DNA of 64,000 nucleotides, taken from assembly GCF_022227765.1 (NCBI RefSeq), contig NZ_JAJMLZ010000010.1, positions 81,501 through 145,500 on the forward strand, written 5' to 3'. Position 1 is the first letter of the stretch. Each line of letters begins with the position of its first letter. Both the position numbers and the translations under genes were made by a program. Origin of the DNA: Ectothiorhodospira shaposhnikovii. Its GTDB lineage: Bacteria; Pseudomonadota; Gammaproteobacteria; Ectothiorhodospirales; Ectothiorhodospiraceae. The notes beneath the pieces are model-generated. The model had not been told where the DNA came from. It worked only from the letters and a program-made list of their open reading frames with translations, and did no database searches. Of this stretch, positions 1-8,913 are shown piece by piece.

Positions 1-352
1 TGCCCTCGATGGCTACCGACAGTCCGTCCAGATCCATGTCCACCAGAATCTCTTCCAGGCTGCGGGTCATCTGCCCCAGTTCCGCAGGAGAGGTGATGGG
101 CGGCGGCTCCACCACGGAAGGACGTGGTGAGCGGGTCAGATCACCCACCTGAACCGGCTCGATGGTTCTGGGGGTAGCCCTGAAGGCCTCGACCAGAGAC
201 TCGGAAAGGATCCGGTACTTACCTTCGTTGAGCGACGAGATCGCATACATCACCACGAAGAAGGCCAACAGGAGGGTCAGCAGATCCGCATAGGGGATCG
301 CCCAGGCCTCGTGATTGACATGATCCTCGTGTTTTTTGCGACGTCTCGACAT
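1..352 (-). CDS. motD: Flagellar motor stator protein MotD (MotB family), N-terminal part
   Basis: The first 117 residues are visible; the peptidoglycan-binding OmpA-like domain lies beyond the left edge of the window. A basic N-terminus (MSRRRKKHED) is followed by one membrane helix from about residue 17 to 38. The helix contains PYADLLTLLLAFFVVMY, in which Asp23 matches the proton-carrying aspartate of MotB proteins. MotB-type proteins anchor MotA-type subunits to the cell wall and conduct the protons that drive rotation. The gene follows motC by 55 bases, as in the cheB-motC-motD order of pseudomonads, which makes MotD more likely than MotB. The start is the ATG at 352. Confidence 0.9.
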   Translation of the reverse strand, partial: MSRRRKKHEDHVNHEAWAIPYADLLTLLLAFFVVMYAISSLNEGKYRILSESLVEAFRATPRTIEPVQVGDLTRSPRPSVVEPPPITSPAELGQMTRSLEEILVDMDLDGLSVAIEG

Positions 353-407
353 GACAGGCTTCCAGCAACCTCCTCAGAGCCGCGGCCATGGTGCATGGCC
401 CAACGGA

Positions 408-1148
408 TCAGTGCAGATACCCCTGCAGTTTGGTTTCGATATTGCGCGGGTTCTCACCCTCGGCAATGGAGATGATTCCTTCAATGATCATTTCCCGATA
501 AGACCCCTGATTCTGGATGATGGCCTTGAGCTTGTTGGCCACGGGCAGGAAAAACAGGTTGGCCGAGGCAATCCCGTAGATGGTGGCCACAAAGGCCGCC
601 GCGATGCCGGCACCCAGGCGACTGGGATCGGCCAGGTTCTGCATCACTGCCATCAGGCCCATCACCGCGCCGATGATGCCCATGGTCGGTGCATAGATGC
701 CCATGCTTTCATAGACCTTGGCGGCCTGGGTGTGAAAATCTTCACGGGTCTGGCTGTCCACTTCCAGAATCGTGCGGATGGTCTCGGGCTCCGTGCCGTC
801 CACCAACAGCTGCAGGCCCTTGCGGGCGAACGGGTCTTCCTCGGTTTCCGCCAGCGACTCAAGCCCCAGCAGGCCCTCCTTGCGGGCCACCTGACTCCAG
901 CCGATGATCCGCTCGATGATCGCCTCCGGATCCAGACGCGGCGGCATGAAGGCCCAAGGCAGGATCTTCATGGACTGCAGGAACACCGCCGGCCGGGCCT
1001 GGATCAGGGCGGCGGCGATGGTACCGATCACCACAATCACGAACGCGGCCAGATTCCACAGAGCTGCCAGGCCACTGCCCTTGGCAATGGTGCCACCGAA
1101 AATGGCCACCAGGGCCAGCAGTACACCGATCAGCGTCAGGATATCCAT
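408..1148 (-). CDS. motC: Flagellar motor stator protein MotC (MotA family)
   Basis: A 246-residue inner-membrane protein of the MotA/TolQ/ExbB type. Four membrane helices are visible near residues 1-20, 29-50, 150-172 and 180-203. The large cytoplasmic loop between helices 2 and 3 (about 60-145) carries the charged residues that touch FliG in this family. The segment YAPTMGIIGAVMGL at 152-165 is the conserved proline-containing third helix. It should form a proton-driven stator with the MotD encoded just downstream. The cheB stop lies three bases upstream, so the genes are co-transcribed. The match to the che operon order, rather than a motA-motB operon, supports the MotC name. Confidence 0.93.
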   Translation of the reverse strand: MDILTLIGVLLALVAIFGGTIAKGSGLAALWNLAAFVIVVIGTIAAALIQARPAVFLQSMKILPWAFMPPRLDPEAIIERIIGWSQVARKEGLLGLESLAETEEDPFARKGLQLLVDGTEPETIRTILEVDSQTREDFHTQAAKVYESMGIYAPTMGIIGAVMGLMAVMQNLADPSRLGAGIAAAFVATIYGIASANLFFLPVANKLKAIIQNQGSYREMIIEGIISIAEGENPRNIETKLQGYLH

Positions 1149-1151
1149 GGG

Positions 1152-2291
1152 TCAGCTCCCCTCCGCCAGCAACCTGCCGATCTGAGAGAGCGGCAGAATC
1201 CGATCCGCAAGCCCCGCATCCACCACCGCGGCCGGCATGCCGTACACCACGCAGCTCTCCTCATCTTGGGCCCAGATCTTCGAACCGCAGCGTTTCAGGA
1301 GTCGCGCTCCCTCCCGACCGTCGGCACCCATGCCGGTCATGATGATGGCCAGGGCATCGCCGCGAAACACCGCGGCAGCGGAATTGAAAGTGACATCCAC
1401 GCTGGGGCGATAGTGTTGCTCGGGTGAACTGTCGGTGATCCTGATCCGTTGCTGGCCTGAACGGGCCTCCACCAGCATCTGCCTGCCGCCGGGGGCCAGC
1501 AGGGCCAGTCCCGGGGCCAGCACATCGCCGTCGGCCGCTTCCTTGACCCGGATCCGGCACAGCTGATCCAGGCGCTGAGCGAAGGCCGGCGTGAAGGTGC
1601 CCGGCATATGCTGCACCAACAACAACGGAAGTGGAAAATGGGCGGGCAGTTCGGACAGCACCTTCTGCAGTGCCAAAGGCCCTCCCGTGGAGGTCCCGAT
1701 AAGAACCACCCGAAAATCCCTGAGCTGGATCGGGGTGCGATCCGGGACGCTCCTGGCCGATCGGGGTACCGGCGTACCGGCAGGCGGCACGACCATCACC
1801 GGCCTGCCCGACAGTGGCGGCGCCGGCGTCACGCGAGAAGCGGCGCCGGATGGCGAGGCAACCGCCGTGGTTGAGGTCGTGGGCCGGGAGAAGCGCCGCC
1901 GACCCACTGCCTTGACACGCCGTCGCAGCACTTCCTTGGCGTGCTCCTGGTCACGGGCAATCTCCTCGAATTTCTTCGGCAGGAAATCCACCGCCCCGGC
2001 CTCCAGGGCATCCAGGGTGGCCTTGGCCCCTTCGGTGGTGATGGAGGAAAACATCAGGATCGGCACCGGATGACGGGCCATGATGCGCTTGACGGCGGTG
2101 ATGCCGTCCATCACCGGCATCTCGATATCCATGGTGATCACGTCCGGACCCAGACTGGCGGCCAGTTCCACCGCCTCCTGGCCGTTGCCGGCAGTCCCCA
2201 CCACCTCAATGGACGGATCGGCATTCAGGATTTCCACGATGCGACGCCGGAAGAATCCGGAATCGTCCACCACCAGAACGCGAACCGCCAT
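1152..2291 (-). CDS. cheB: Chemotaxis protein-glutamate methylesterase/deamidase CheB
   Basis: A protein of 379 residues when started at MAVRVLVVDD. That ATG has GGAGAG about seven bases upstream, whereas the in-frame ATG at 2318 adds nine uncharacteristic residues. The N-terminal receiver domain has the acidic pair near residue 9-10 and the phospho-acceptor Asp55 in DVITMDIEMP. A proline-rich linker follows. The C-terminal methylesterase domain has the serine in IGTSTGGP, the histidine in QHMPGTF and the aspartate in MTGMGADG. CheB removes methyl groups from chemoreceptor glutamates when phosphorylated by CheA, giving adaptation. It lies between cheA and motC in one operon. Confidence 0.95.
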   Translation of the reverse strand: MAVRVLVVDDSGFFRRRIVEILNADPSIEVVGTAGNGQEAVELAASLGPDVITMDIEMPVMDGITAVKRIMARHPVPILMFSSITTEGAKATLDALEAGAVDFLPKKFEEIARDQEHAKEVLRRRVKAVGRRRFSRPTTSTTAVASPSGAASRVTPAPPLSGRPVMVVPPAGTPVPRSARSVPDRTPIQLRDFRVVLIGTSTGGPLALQKVLSELPAHFPLPLLLVQHMPGTFTPAFAQRLDQLCRIRVKEAADGDVLAPGLALLAPGGRQMLVEARSGQQRIRITDSSPEQHYRPSVDVTFNSAAAVFRGDALAIIMTGMGADGREGARLLKRCGSKIWAQDEESCVVYGMPAAVVDAGLADRILPLSQIGRLLAEGS

Positions 2292-2365
2292 CAAGTCTCT
2301 CCGTCTTTTCCAGGTCATGGGCCCTCGCGTCCGAGTCGATCGGGATGATGCGAGAGCAGGTCAGA

Positions 2366-4426
2366 TCAATGCCTTCTGGCGTAATTCTTCAAAAGCCCAG
2401 GCACGTCAAGAATCAGCGCAATGCCACCATCACCGGTGATGGTCGCCCCCGCCAGACCGGGAACGCCGTGCAGCATGTTGCCCAGGGGCTTGATGACCAC
2501 CTCTTCCTGGCCGATCAGGCTGTCCACCACGAAGCCCACGCGCTGATTACCGCTGAACACCACCACCACATGCCCCATGCCCCGGTATTCATCGCTGCTG
2601 CCGGGCACAAGCCACCGCCGCAGATAGTAAAGCGGCAGGGAGCGATTACGCACCATGATGACCTCCTGGTCATCCACGCGGTTGGTCCGGGACAGATCCA
2701 GGTCGAAAATTTCACTCACATTGGCCAACGGCAACGCAAAACGCTGCCGGCCCAGCACCACCATCAAGGTGGGCAGGATGGCCAGGGTCAGCGGCAGACG
2801 GATGCTCAGGGTACTGCCCTTGCCCAGTTCGGAAGTGACTTCCACCCGCCCATTGAGCTGGGCAATCCGGGTCTTGACCACATCCATGCCGACACCGCGA
2901 CCGGAGACGTCGGAAATTTCGGTCTTGGTGGAAAAGCCCGCCCTGAAGATGAGATTGAAGGCATCGTGATCGGAAAGCCGTGATGCCGCATCTTCATCCA
3001 TCAGTCCCTTTTCCACCGCCTTCCCGCGCAACACCTCCGGGTCCATGCCCTTGCCGTCATCGGAGATGGTCAGCAGGATATGATCACCCTCCTGGGCTGC
3101 GGACAGGACCACGTGACCGGCACGGGGCTTACCGGCGGCCAGGCGCTCCTCCGGCGACTCGATGCCGTGATCGACCGCATTTCGCACCAGATGCACCAGG
3201 GGGTCGGCCAGGGCCTCCACCAGGTTCTTGTCAAGATCGGTGTCCTCCCCCCACAGTTCCAGATTGACCTCCTTTTTCAGGCTGCGGGCCAGATCCCGGA
3301 CCACCCGGGGAAAGCGCCCGAACACCTTCTTGATCGGCTGCATCCGGGTCTTCATCACCGCGGCCTGCAGATCCGCCGTGACCACGTCCAGGTTGGTCAC
3401 GGCCTTGGATACCTGTTCATCCCGCATCCGGGAGCGCAGGGTCGCCAGGCGGTTGCGCACCAGCACCAGTTCCCCCACCAGATTCATGATGTCATCCAGA
3501 CGCTTGGTATCCACCCGGACCGAGGTATCAGCCAGAGCGGCGGGCTTGGCTCCCTTGTCGACACCACCGACCGGCGTCTCCGTCGGCGGCGCAGGCCTGG
3601 CAGCGGACGGCGCCGGAGCGGCGGGTGTCACGGGTTTGGGCGCCGCCCCCTTGCCATGGAGATTATCCAGCAGGTTTTCAAACTCATCATCGGTGATGAT
3701 GTCCCCCGCCCCCGGGGAGGATGCCGGCTGGGCAGAGGCCGCCCCCGGCTTTCTGCCCTGCAGCGCATCCAGGAGTTGGTCAAACTCTTCATCACTGATG
3801 GTGTCACCCTCGGCCCGATGCGTGCCGGCGGACATCGGCGATGGTACGGCGGCGGCGGGCGACGGTTGCGGGCCGCCATTCTGCTTCTGATCCTGCAGAG
3901 CGTCCAACAGGGCTTCAAACTCATCATCCGTAATGTCCCCCTGCAACTCCCCCGATGCCGATGCCGGTGCGGGCGGAGGCTCGGGTGCCGCGGGGATCGC
4001 TGGAGGGGGCGGCGGTGCCGATGCCTCCTCTTCTCCCTCGGGTAGCGTCAGGGGTTCCAAGGCAGCCATCAGCGGGTCCGGCGCGGGCGCCGGCTGCGTG
4101 CCGGAACGCACCTCGTCGAACATCCGATTCAGCACATCAACCACCTGAAGGATGATATCCATCAGGTTGCTGTCCACATGGCGCTGGCCCTGGCGCAGCA
4201 GGTTGAAGACATCCTCGGCGCGATGGCAGATCTTGACCAGGTTATCCAGACTCAGGAACCCGGCTCCGCCCTTGATGGTGTGAAAGCTGCGAAAGACCGC
4301 ATTGAGCAGGTCCTTGTCATCGGGGGTCTGTTCCAGCTGCACCAGCTGCTCACTGAGACCCTCCAGCAATTCGCCGGCCTCAACCAGAAAGTCCTGCAGG
4401 ATTTCGTCGTCGGTATCCAGACTCAT
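2366..4426 (-). CDS. cheA: Chemotaxis histidine kinase CheA with three linker CheY-docking-like motifs
   Basis: A 686-residue kinase that phosphorylates CheY and CheB. Residues 1-110 form the HPt (P1) domain, with His49 in FRSFHTIKGGAGF. Residues about 300-370 form the P3 dimerisation domain (VGELVLVRNRLATL). The P4 ATP-binding domain follows, with NAVDHGIE and GRGVGMDVV, and the CheW-like P5 domain ends the protein. A normal folded P2 domain is not evident. The proline/alanine-rich stretch at 111-300 instead carries three copies of a short acidic-hydrophobic motif at 165-177, 210-222 and 244-256 (ITDDEFEALLDAL type). They resemble the CheY-binding N-terminus of FliM and the CheZ tail. Confidence 0.95.
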   Translation of the reverse strand: MSLDTDDEILQDFLVEAGELLEGLSEQLVQLEQTPDDKDLLNAVFRSFHTIKGGAGFLSLDNLVKICHRAEDVFNLLRQGQRHVDSNLMDIILQVVDVLNRMFDEVRSGTQPAPAPDPLMAALEPLTLPEGEEEASAPPPPPAIPAAPEPPPAPASASGELQGDITDDEFEALLDALQDQKQNGGPQPSPAAAVPSPMSAGTHRAEGDTISDEEFDQLLDALQGRKPGAASAQPASSPGAGDIITDDEFENLLDNLHGKGAAPKPVTPAAPAPSAARPAPPTETPVGGVDKGAKPAALADTSVRVDTKRLDDIMNLVGELVLVRNRLATLRSRMRDEQVSKAVTNLDVVTADLQAAVMKTRMQPIKKVFGRFPRVVRDLARSLKKEVNLELWGEDTDLDKNLVEALADPLVHLVRNAVDHGIESPEERLAAGKPRAGHVVLSAAQEGDHILLTISDDGKGMDPEVLRGKAVEKGLMDEDAASRLSDHDAFNLIFRAGFSTKTEISDVSGRGVGMDVVKTRIAQLNGRVEVTSELGKGSTLSIRLPLTLAILPTLMVVLGRQRFALPLANVSEIFDLDLSRTNRVDDQEVIMVRNRSLPLYYLRRWLVPGSSDEYRGMGHVVVVFSGNQRVGFVVDSLIGQEEVVIKPLGNMLHGVPGLAGATITGDGGIALILDVPGLLKNYARRH
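3659..3934 (-). repeat. Three coding repeats in CheA resembling FliM/CheZ CheY-binding peptides
   Basis: The three copies read ITDDEFEALLDAL, ISDEEFDQLLDAL and ITDDEFENLLDNL. They are separated by about 32 and 21 residues of low-complexity linker. In the same window FliM starts with LLSQDEIDALL and CheZ ends with [12 protein letters not shown]. Those two peptides are the known CheY-P binding motifs of their families. The repeats share the acidic-acidic-x-hydrophobic-x-x-Leu-Leu pattern, so they may act as CheY docking sites in place of P2. The repeats are seen directly; the function is inferred. Confidence 0.7.
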
Positions 4427-4528
4427 GTCCGTCTCTCACGCCCGGTGCAAACGCACCCTGATATTCCGGTTTGGCGGCCGGAGCGGCGAAATCTGAAACC
4501 GGCGGGTGCTCCGATGACAGGCCCGGCC

Positions 4529-5299
4529 TTAAAATCCAAGACTGGACAACAGGTCATCCACATCATCCTGGCTTTTCACCACGTCACCATGATCCGAGGT
4601 CCCCTTGACCGCGGGACCCGTCGGCTGAACCCCCGCGTCCCTGTCCTTGCCCTCCGGCGTGGACAGGCGCTTGCCGGAAATCCGCACCAGCCCCACCAGG
4701 TTATCCTCCAGATCCTGCACCAGGGTCATGACGCGACGAATGACCTGCCCCGTCAGATCCTGGAAATCCTGGGCCATCAGCACTTCCGACAGCTGACTGC
4801 GCAGGGTTTCCGCGTCCCGTTCCGTATCCTGGAGAAAGTCGGCCAGGGCCTGACTCACCGACCGGAACTCGTCCACGGTCATTTCCCGCTGGCGAAAACG
4901 GGCCCAGTCGGCCCCGAGTATCCGTGCCCGATTTGCCAGTGCCTCGGAAACCGGCAATGCCGCCTCCACGGCATTGAGGGTGCGATGGGCCGCCTGATCG
5001 GTCATGGCAACCACATAGTTGAGGCGTTCCTTGGCATCGGGAATATCCTGGTGTGTCAGTTCGGAGAGCCGGGAATCCAGACGGAAACTGTTCAGAGCCT
5101 CGTGCAGATCACGGGTCAGCTTGCCCAGCTCCTGGAACAGCAGGCTCTCGTGCATGCGACCCATTTCCTCGATGAGACGCCCTGCCCCTTCCTCGTCCCC
5201 CGACTCCATGAGCGTGACCAGCTCCCGGGCACGTTCCAGCTGCTGCTGTCTGAACAGGGCTTCTTTGCTGTCTTCCTGGTTCTCCATGACGTTGTTCAC
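4529..5299 (-). CDS. cheZ: CheY-P phosphatase CheZ
   Basis: A mostly helical 256-residue protein that dephosphorylates CheY-P to end the motor signal. The catalytic segment [15 protein letters not shown] contains the D-x-x-x-Q pair of this family, in which the glutamine enters the CheY active site. The C-terminus [14 protein letters not shown] is the peptide that tethers CheY. The start chosen is GTG at 5299, which overlaps the cheY stop as GTGA and has AGGA upstream; the ATG at 5287 is possible. The overlap indicates translational coupling with cheY. The gene lies in the cheY-cheZ-cheA-cheB order typical of polar flagellates. Confidence 0.93.
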   Translation of the reverse strand: MNNVMENQEDSKEALFRQQQLERARELVTLMESGDEEGAGRLIEEMGRMHESLLFQELGKLTRDLHEALNSFRLDSRLSELTHQDIPDAKERLNYVVAMTDQAAHRTLNAVEAALPVSEALANRARILGADWARFRQREMTVDEFRSVSQALADFLQDTERDAETLRSQLSEVLMAQDFQDLTGQVIRRVMTLVQDLEDNLVGLVRISGKRLSTPEGKDRDAGVQPTGPAVKGTSDHGDVVKSQDDVDDLLSSLGF

Positions 5300-5688
5300 C
5301 CTTTTTCCTGAAGCCGCTCGAAGATCTTGTTGATCTTCTCCTTCAGGGTTTCCGCGGTGAAAGGCTTGACGATATAGCCATTGACGCCGGCTTGGGCCGC
5401 TTCAACAATCTGCTCTCGCTTGGCTTCCGCCGTCACCATCAGGACGGGCATGTCCTTGAGGCGGGGATCGGCACGCACAGCCCGCAGCAGATCAATGCCG
5501 GGCATGCCGGGCATGTTCCAGTCGGTGACCAGGAAGTCATAGTTACCGTTCTGCAGCATGGGCAGCGCAGTGCTGCCGTCATCAGCCTCGGCGGTATTGT
5601 TGTATCCAAGATCCCGCAGCAAATTCTTGATAATGCGGCGCATCGTGGAAAAATCATCCACGATGAGGATCTTCATGTTCTTGTCCAC
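5296..5688 (-). CDS. cheY: Chemotaxis response regulator CheY
   Basis: A single-domain receiver of about 130 residues that binds the flagellar switch protein FliM when phosphorylated. It shows the acidic pair in [12 protein letters not shown], the phospho-acceptor Asp56 in [11 protein letters not shown], a conserved threonine/alanine in VTAEAK and the lysine in YIVKPF. GTG at 5688 is preferred because GGGAGG lies five bases upstream. The ATG four codons later (MKILIVDD) has no ribosome-binding site at normal spacing, although it matches the usual CheY N-terminus. The gene sits between fliA and cheZ and overlaps cheZ. The 91-base gap to fliA holds a small CCCCG/CGGGG hairpin (5725-5736). Confidence 0.95.
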   Translation of the reverse strand: MDKNMKILIVDDFSTMRRIIKNLLRDLGYNNTAEADDGSTALPMLQNGNYDFLVTDWNMPGMPGIDLLRAVRADPRLKDMPVLMVTAEAKREQIVEAAQAGVNGYIVKPFTAETLKEKINKIFERLQEKG

Positions 5689-5779
5689 AATAACCTCCCG
5701 ATTAAACACGTACCGAAGCGAGATCCCCGAACGGGGCGCTCCGGCATTCTGAAATCAAATTCTGCCGGCAAGCGGGGAA

Positions 5780-6502
5780 TCAGACCCGCTCACCGTCGGC
5801 CACCCAGTCGGCCATGCGGGCCCGGAGACGAACCAGCGCCTGACCATGGATCTGACACACCCGGGACTCACTGACACCGAGCACTTCACCGATCTCCCGC
5901 AGGTTCAGTTCGTCATCATAATACAGCGAGAGGATCAAACGCTCCCGTTCGGGCAAGGCATTGACGTGCTCGGCCAGGGCTGTCTGAAAATCCATCCGGG
6001 TGATGGACTCCAGGGGCGTCTGCCCCTGGGCCGGGAGGAAATTGTCCACATCACCATCCCCGTCGCAAAGATCATCAAAACCCAGCACCCGGCTGCCGGC
6101 GGCATCCCGCAGCATGTCGTGGTAGGTGTCCAGGTCCACGCCCAGGGCAGCCGCGATTTCCGCACCGCTTGCCTCGCGCCCTTCCCGGTTTTCAATTTCC
6201 CGGATCACCTCGCTGATGCGCCGGGCATTGCGATGCACGGAGCGGGGGGTCCAGTCACTGCGACGGACCTCGTCCAGCATGGCACCTCGGATCCGGATGC
6301 CGGCATAGGTCTCGAAACTGGCCCCCTGGGAAGGGTCATAATGACGGGCAGCCTCCAGCAGACCGATGACCCCGGACTGGATCAGGTCTTCCACCTGCAC
6401 ATTGGCAGGCAGGCGGGCGAGCAGATGGTAAGCGATTCGCTTGACCAAGGCGACATGCTCATCCACCAGTCGAGTATGATCTGACTCTGCGCTGGCATAC
6501 AT
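5780..6502 (-). CDS. fliA: Flagellar sigma factor FliA (sigma-28)
   Basis: A 240-residue sigma-70 family protein, the same size as known FliA. Region 2 is visible in VEDLIQSGVIGLLEAARHYDP with FETYAGIRIRGAMLDEVR. Region 3 follows, then region 4 with LNLREIGEVLGVSESRVCQIH as its helix-turn-helix. FliA transcribes late flagellar and chemotaxis genes from TAAA/GCCGATAA promoters, and one such promoter is proposed here in front of flgP. The start chosen is the ATG at 6502, two bases after the flhG stop, which matches family length. No strong Shine-Dalgarno sequence is visible, so translation may depend on coupling to flhG. Confidence 0.95.
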   Translation of the reverse strand: MYASAESDHTRLVDEHVALVKRIAYHLLARLPANVQVEDLIQSGVIGLLEAARHYDPSQGASFETYAGIRIRGAMLDEVRRSDWTPRSVHRNARRISEVIREIENREGREASGAEIAAALGVDLDTYHDMLRDAAGSRVLGFDDLCDGDGDVDNFLPAQGQTPLESITRMDFQTALAEHVNALPERERLILSLYYDDELNLREIGEVLGVSESRVCQIHGQALVRLRARMADWVADGERV

Positions 6503-6504
6503 GG

Positions 6505-7407
6505 CTATGGCACTGATGTGACTGGCTCCAGGTCGTTTCGACCACTGTTGATCAACCTTTCCACAAAAAATTCGATCCCGCCCCGGGTGTTGCGGGGCAT
6601 GGGCCATTGATCGACGCGACCGGCAATGCTGCGAAAGGCACGGGCGGCAGGGCTGGAGGGATAGGCCTCCAGCACAGTCTGCCGACGCTGCACGGCCTTG
6701 CGCAACAGGTCGTCATGAGGAATGGCGCCGACGTAATCAAGGATCACGTCCTCCAGAAAACGGTCACAGACGGACACCAGCTTGCGAAACAGGGCCCTGC
6801 CCTCATCCTCATTGTCGTTACGGACCATGTTGGCGAGGATGCGAAACCGCATCAGGCCATGATCCCGGTGCAGCACCTTGATCAGGGCATAGGCATCGGT
6901 GATGGAGGCCGGCTCGTCGCACACCACCACCAGCACCTCCTGAGCCGCCCGGCAGAACCGGGTCACGCTGTCATGCAGGCCTGCCGCGGTATCCACCACC
7001 AGTACATCCAAGGGGTGAGACAGGGCGCTGAAGGCACGAATGATACCGACATGCTGTGCCGGTTCCAGATCCGCCATGCGGGCAATGCCCGAGGCCGCCG
7101 GCACGATCAGCATGCCGGCGGGGCCTTCCAGCAACACCTCTTCCAGCGTCTTTTCGCCGTTGAGGACATGGTACAGGTTGGCCTTGGGCTGCAACCCCAA
7201 CAACACGTCCACATTGGCCAACCCCAGATCCGCATCCAGCAGCATGACCCGCTTGCCGCCCTGGGCCAGGGCCGCGGACAGGTTCACCGACACATTGGTC
7301 TTGCCCACCCCGCCCTTGCCGCTGGACACCGCCAGCACGCGCACCGGGGACACCGCTCCCGCCGGCGGGGATAACCGGGCCATATTGGGCTCACTGGCTG
7401 GAGGCAT
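6505..7407 (-). CDS. flhG: Flagellar number regulator FlhG/FleN (MinD-like ATPase)
   Basis: A ParA/MinD-family ATPase that limits flagellar number. In Pseudomonas it does so by binding FleQ. The deviant Walker A motif is clear (VSSGKGGVGKTNVSVNLS), with LLDADLGLANVDVLLG as the switch region and VLVVDTAAG as the Walker B region. The start is uncertain. ATG at 7407 gives about 300 residues and overlaps the end of flhF by 17 bases with AGGT upstream. The ATG at 7383 gives a more standard N-terminus (MARLSPPAG). Position between flhF and fliA is the classical flhF-flhG-fliA order of polar flagellates. Confidence 0.93.
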   Translation of the reverse strand: MPPASEPNMARLSPPAGAVSPVRVLAVSSGKGGVGKTNVSVNLSAALAQGGKRVMLLDADLGLANVDVLLGLQPKANLYHVLNGEKTLEEVLLEGPAGMLIVPAASGIARMADLEPAQHVGIIRAFSALSHPLDVLVVDTAAGLHDSVTRFCRAAQEVLVVVCDEPASITDAYALIKVLHRDHGLMRFRILANMVRNDNEDEGRALFRKLVSVCDRFLEDVILDYVGAIPHDDLLRKAVQRRQTVLEAYPSSPAARAFRSIAGRVDQWPMPRNTRGGIEFFVERLINSGRNDLEPVTSVP

Positions 7408-8887
7408 GGACATACCTGGCATTGGGCTGGTTGATGGGCTCGCGGAACATGGGAGAAACCACCTGGGCCTGACGGGCATCCGCCCGCTCGCCACCGGCAT
7501 CCGCCATCCTGGCGGCGGTGGCCACCAGTCGGGCGGCACGGGCCGGACGCAAATCATCGGGGATGCGCTGGCCTTCGCTGACGAAGGTCAGCGGCAGGCC
7601 TGCCCGGATCAGGGTCGACAGGGCCTCGCCCAACGAAGCGGCTTCATCCACCTTGGTCAGTACGCACCCCTCCGGCTGCAATCGGGCAAAGGATTTCACG
7701 GTCTCCGTCATCACGGCCTTCTGCACATTGGCGGCCATCACCAACAGGGTCCTGGCGGAAGGCAGTGCCGTCAGGGATTCCAGTTCGGCCAGCAGCTTCA
7801 TGTCCCGCTGATTGGTACCCGCCGTATCAATGATGACCAGCCGCTTGGATTTCAACCCCTCTAGCATATCGCCCAGCTGGCGTGCTGTCTGCGCCAGATA
7901 GACGGGAACCTCAAGGATCTGACCAAAGGTCTGCAACTGTCGATGAGCGCCGATGCGGTAGGCGTCCGTGGTGATCAGGGCCACCGAGTCATGGCCGTGC
8001 CTGAGGCTCTGCAACGCCGCCAGCTTGGCCACCGTCGTGGTCTTGCCCACGCCGCTCGGCCCCACCAGGGTGATGATGCCGGCCTGATCCAGGATACCGT
8101 CCGGAGTGACCGCCAGGCGACCGGACAGCTGGGTCAGGGCCTCCTGCCAGGCCTCCGCGGGGTCCTCGGGATGACTGACAGCCAAGGCAATCTCCTTGGC
8201 CAGCTCCGGCTCCAACCCCATGCGCTGTAACCGGGCCACCACGCCGGCCCGACCCGGATCACGGCGCATGAACTCCTGGCCCGCCAGACTGGCAAGCTGG
8301 TCCTGCAGCATGGCGCGCAACCCCTGAATTTCTTTCTGCATGGCCAGCAGCGTGGGCTCCTGGGACCATTCGATGTTGACGACCTTGCGGGCCTTGGCCG
8401 GTTTCACGGGCTCGGGTTCCGTGGCCGGAGGCGGCGGATCGACCACCGGCGTCATCAGGGCGGGCAGCCCCTCCTCCGCCCAACCATCATCACGACGGGC
8501 GCGCAGAGGCGGAAATTCCCCCGTCTGGACTCGGATGCCTTCCCGGAGTGCGGGAGCTTGTACCGCCTCGGGCCGAGGCGTCCCGGGACTGCGCGGGGCC
8601 TCCGGCCCGTCATCGGGCGCGCCGGAGCCGGCCCCCACGGCGGGAGAGACCGTCCGTTCGGCGGCAAGGGGTGAGGGTCTGGACAGGGGCGAGGGTCTGG
8701 ATACCGGCTCACCCGACTGGGCGGCCATCTCCATTACCGCCTCCTCGTCATAGTCCATGGCGGCGATCAACTCAATGCCGCCCTCCACGCTGCGGCTGGA
8801 AAGGATCACCGCATCCGGTCCCTGACTCTCCCGCACCAGGCGGATGGCCTGGCGCATATCCGGTGCAAAATAGCGTTTTATCTTCAT
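7391..8887 (-). CDS. flhF: Flagellar biosynthesis GTPase FlhF
   Basis: A 498-residue SRP-type GTPase that places the flagellum at the cell pole. The N-terminal B domain (MKIKRYFAPDMRQAIRLV) is followed by a poorly conserved proline-rich region to about residue 165. The NG domain follows, with the P-loop LVGPSGVGKTTTVAKLAA, DTAGTNQRD as G3 and LTKVDEAASLGEAL as G4/G5. The start at 8887 gives the standard FlhF N-terminus. The gene lies 26 bases downstream of flhA and overlaps flhG. FlhF with FlhG strongly suggests a polar flagellum. Confidence 0.95.
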   Translation of the reverse strand: MKIKRYFAPDMRQAIRLVRESQGPDAVILSSRSVEGGIELIAAMDYDEEAVMEMAAQSGEPVSRPSPLSRPSPLAAERTVSPAVGAGSGAPDDGPEAPRSPGTPRPEAVQAPALREGIRVQTGEFPPLRARRDDGWAEEGLPALMTPVVDPPPPATEPEPVKPAKARKVVNIEWSQEPTLLAMQKEIQGLRAMLQDQLASLAGQEFMRRDPGRAGVVARLQRMGLEPELAKEIALAVSHPEDPAEAWQEALTQLSGRLAVTPDGILDQAGIITLVGPSGVGKTTTVAKLAALQSLRHGHDSVALITTDAYRIGAHRQLQTFGQILEVPVYLAQTARQLGDMLEGLKSKRLVIIDTAGTNQRDMKLLAELESLTALPSARTLLVMAANVQKAVMTETVKSFARLQPEGCVLTKVDEAASLGEALSTLIRAGLPLTFVSEGQRIPDDLRPARAARLVATAARMADAGGERADARQAQVVSPMFREPINQPNARYVHASSQ

Positions 8888-8913
8888 GACGGTAACCCGT
8901 TACCCCCGTTGCA

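Noticed and set aside
5725..5736. CCCCG/CGGGG hairpin between fliA and cheY as a terminator.
   Set aside because: The two-base loop cannot form well and no T-run follows on the minus strand.
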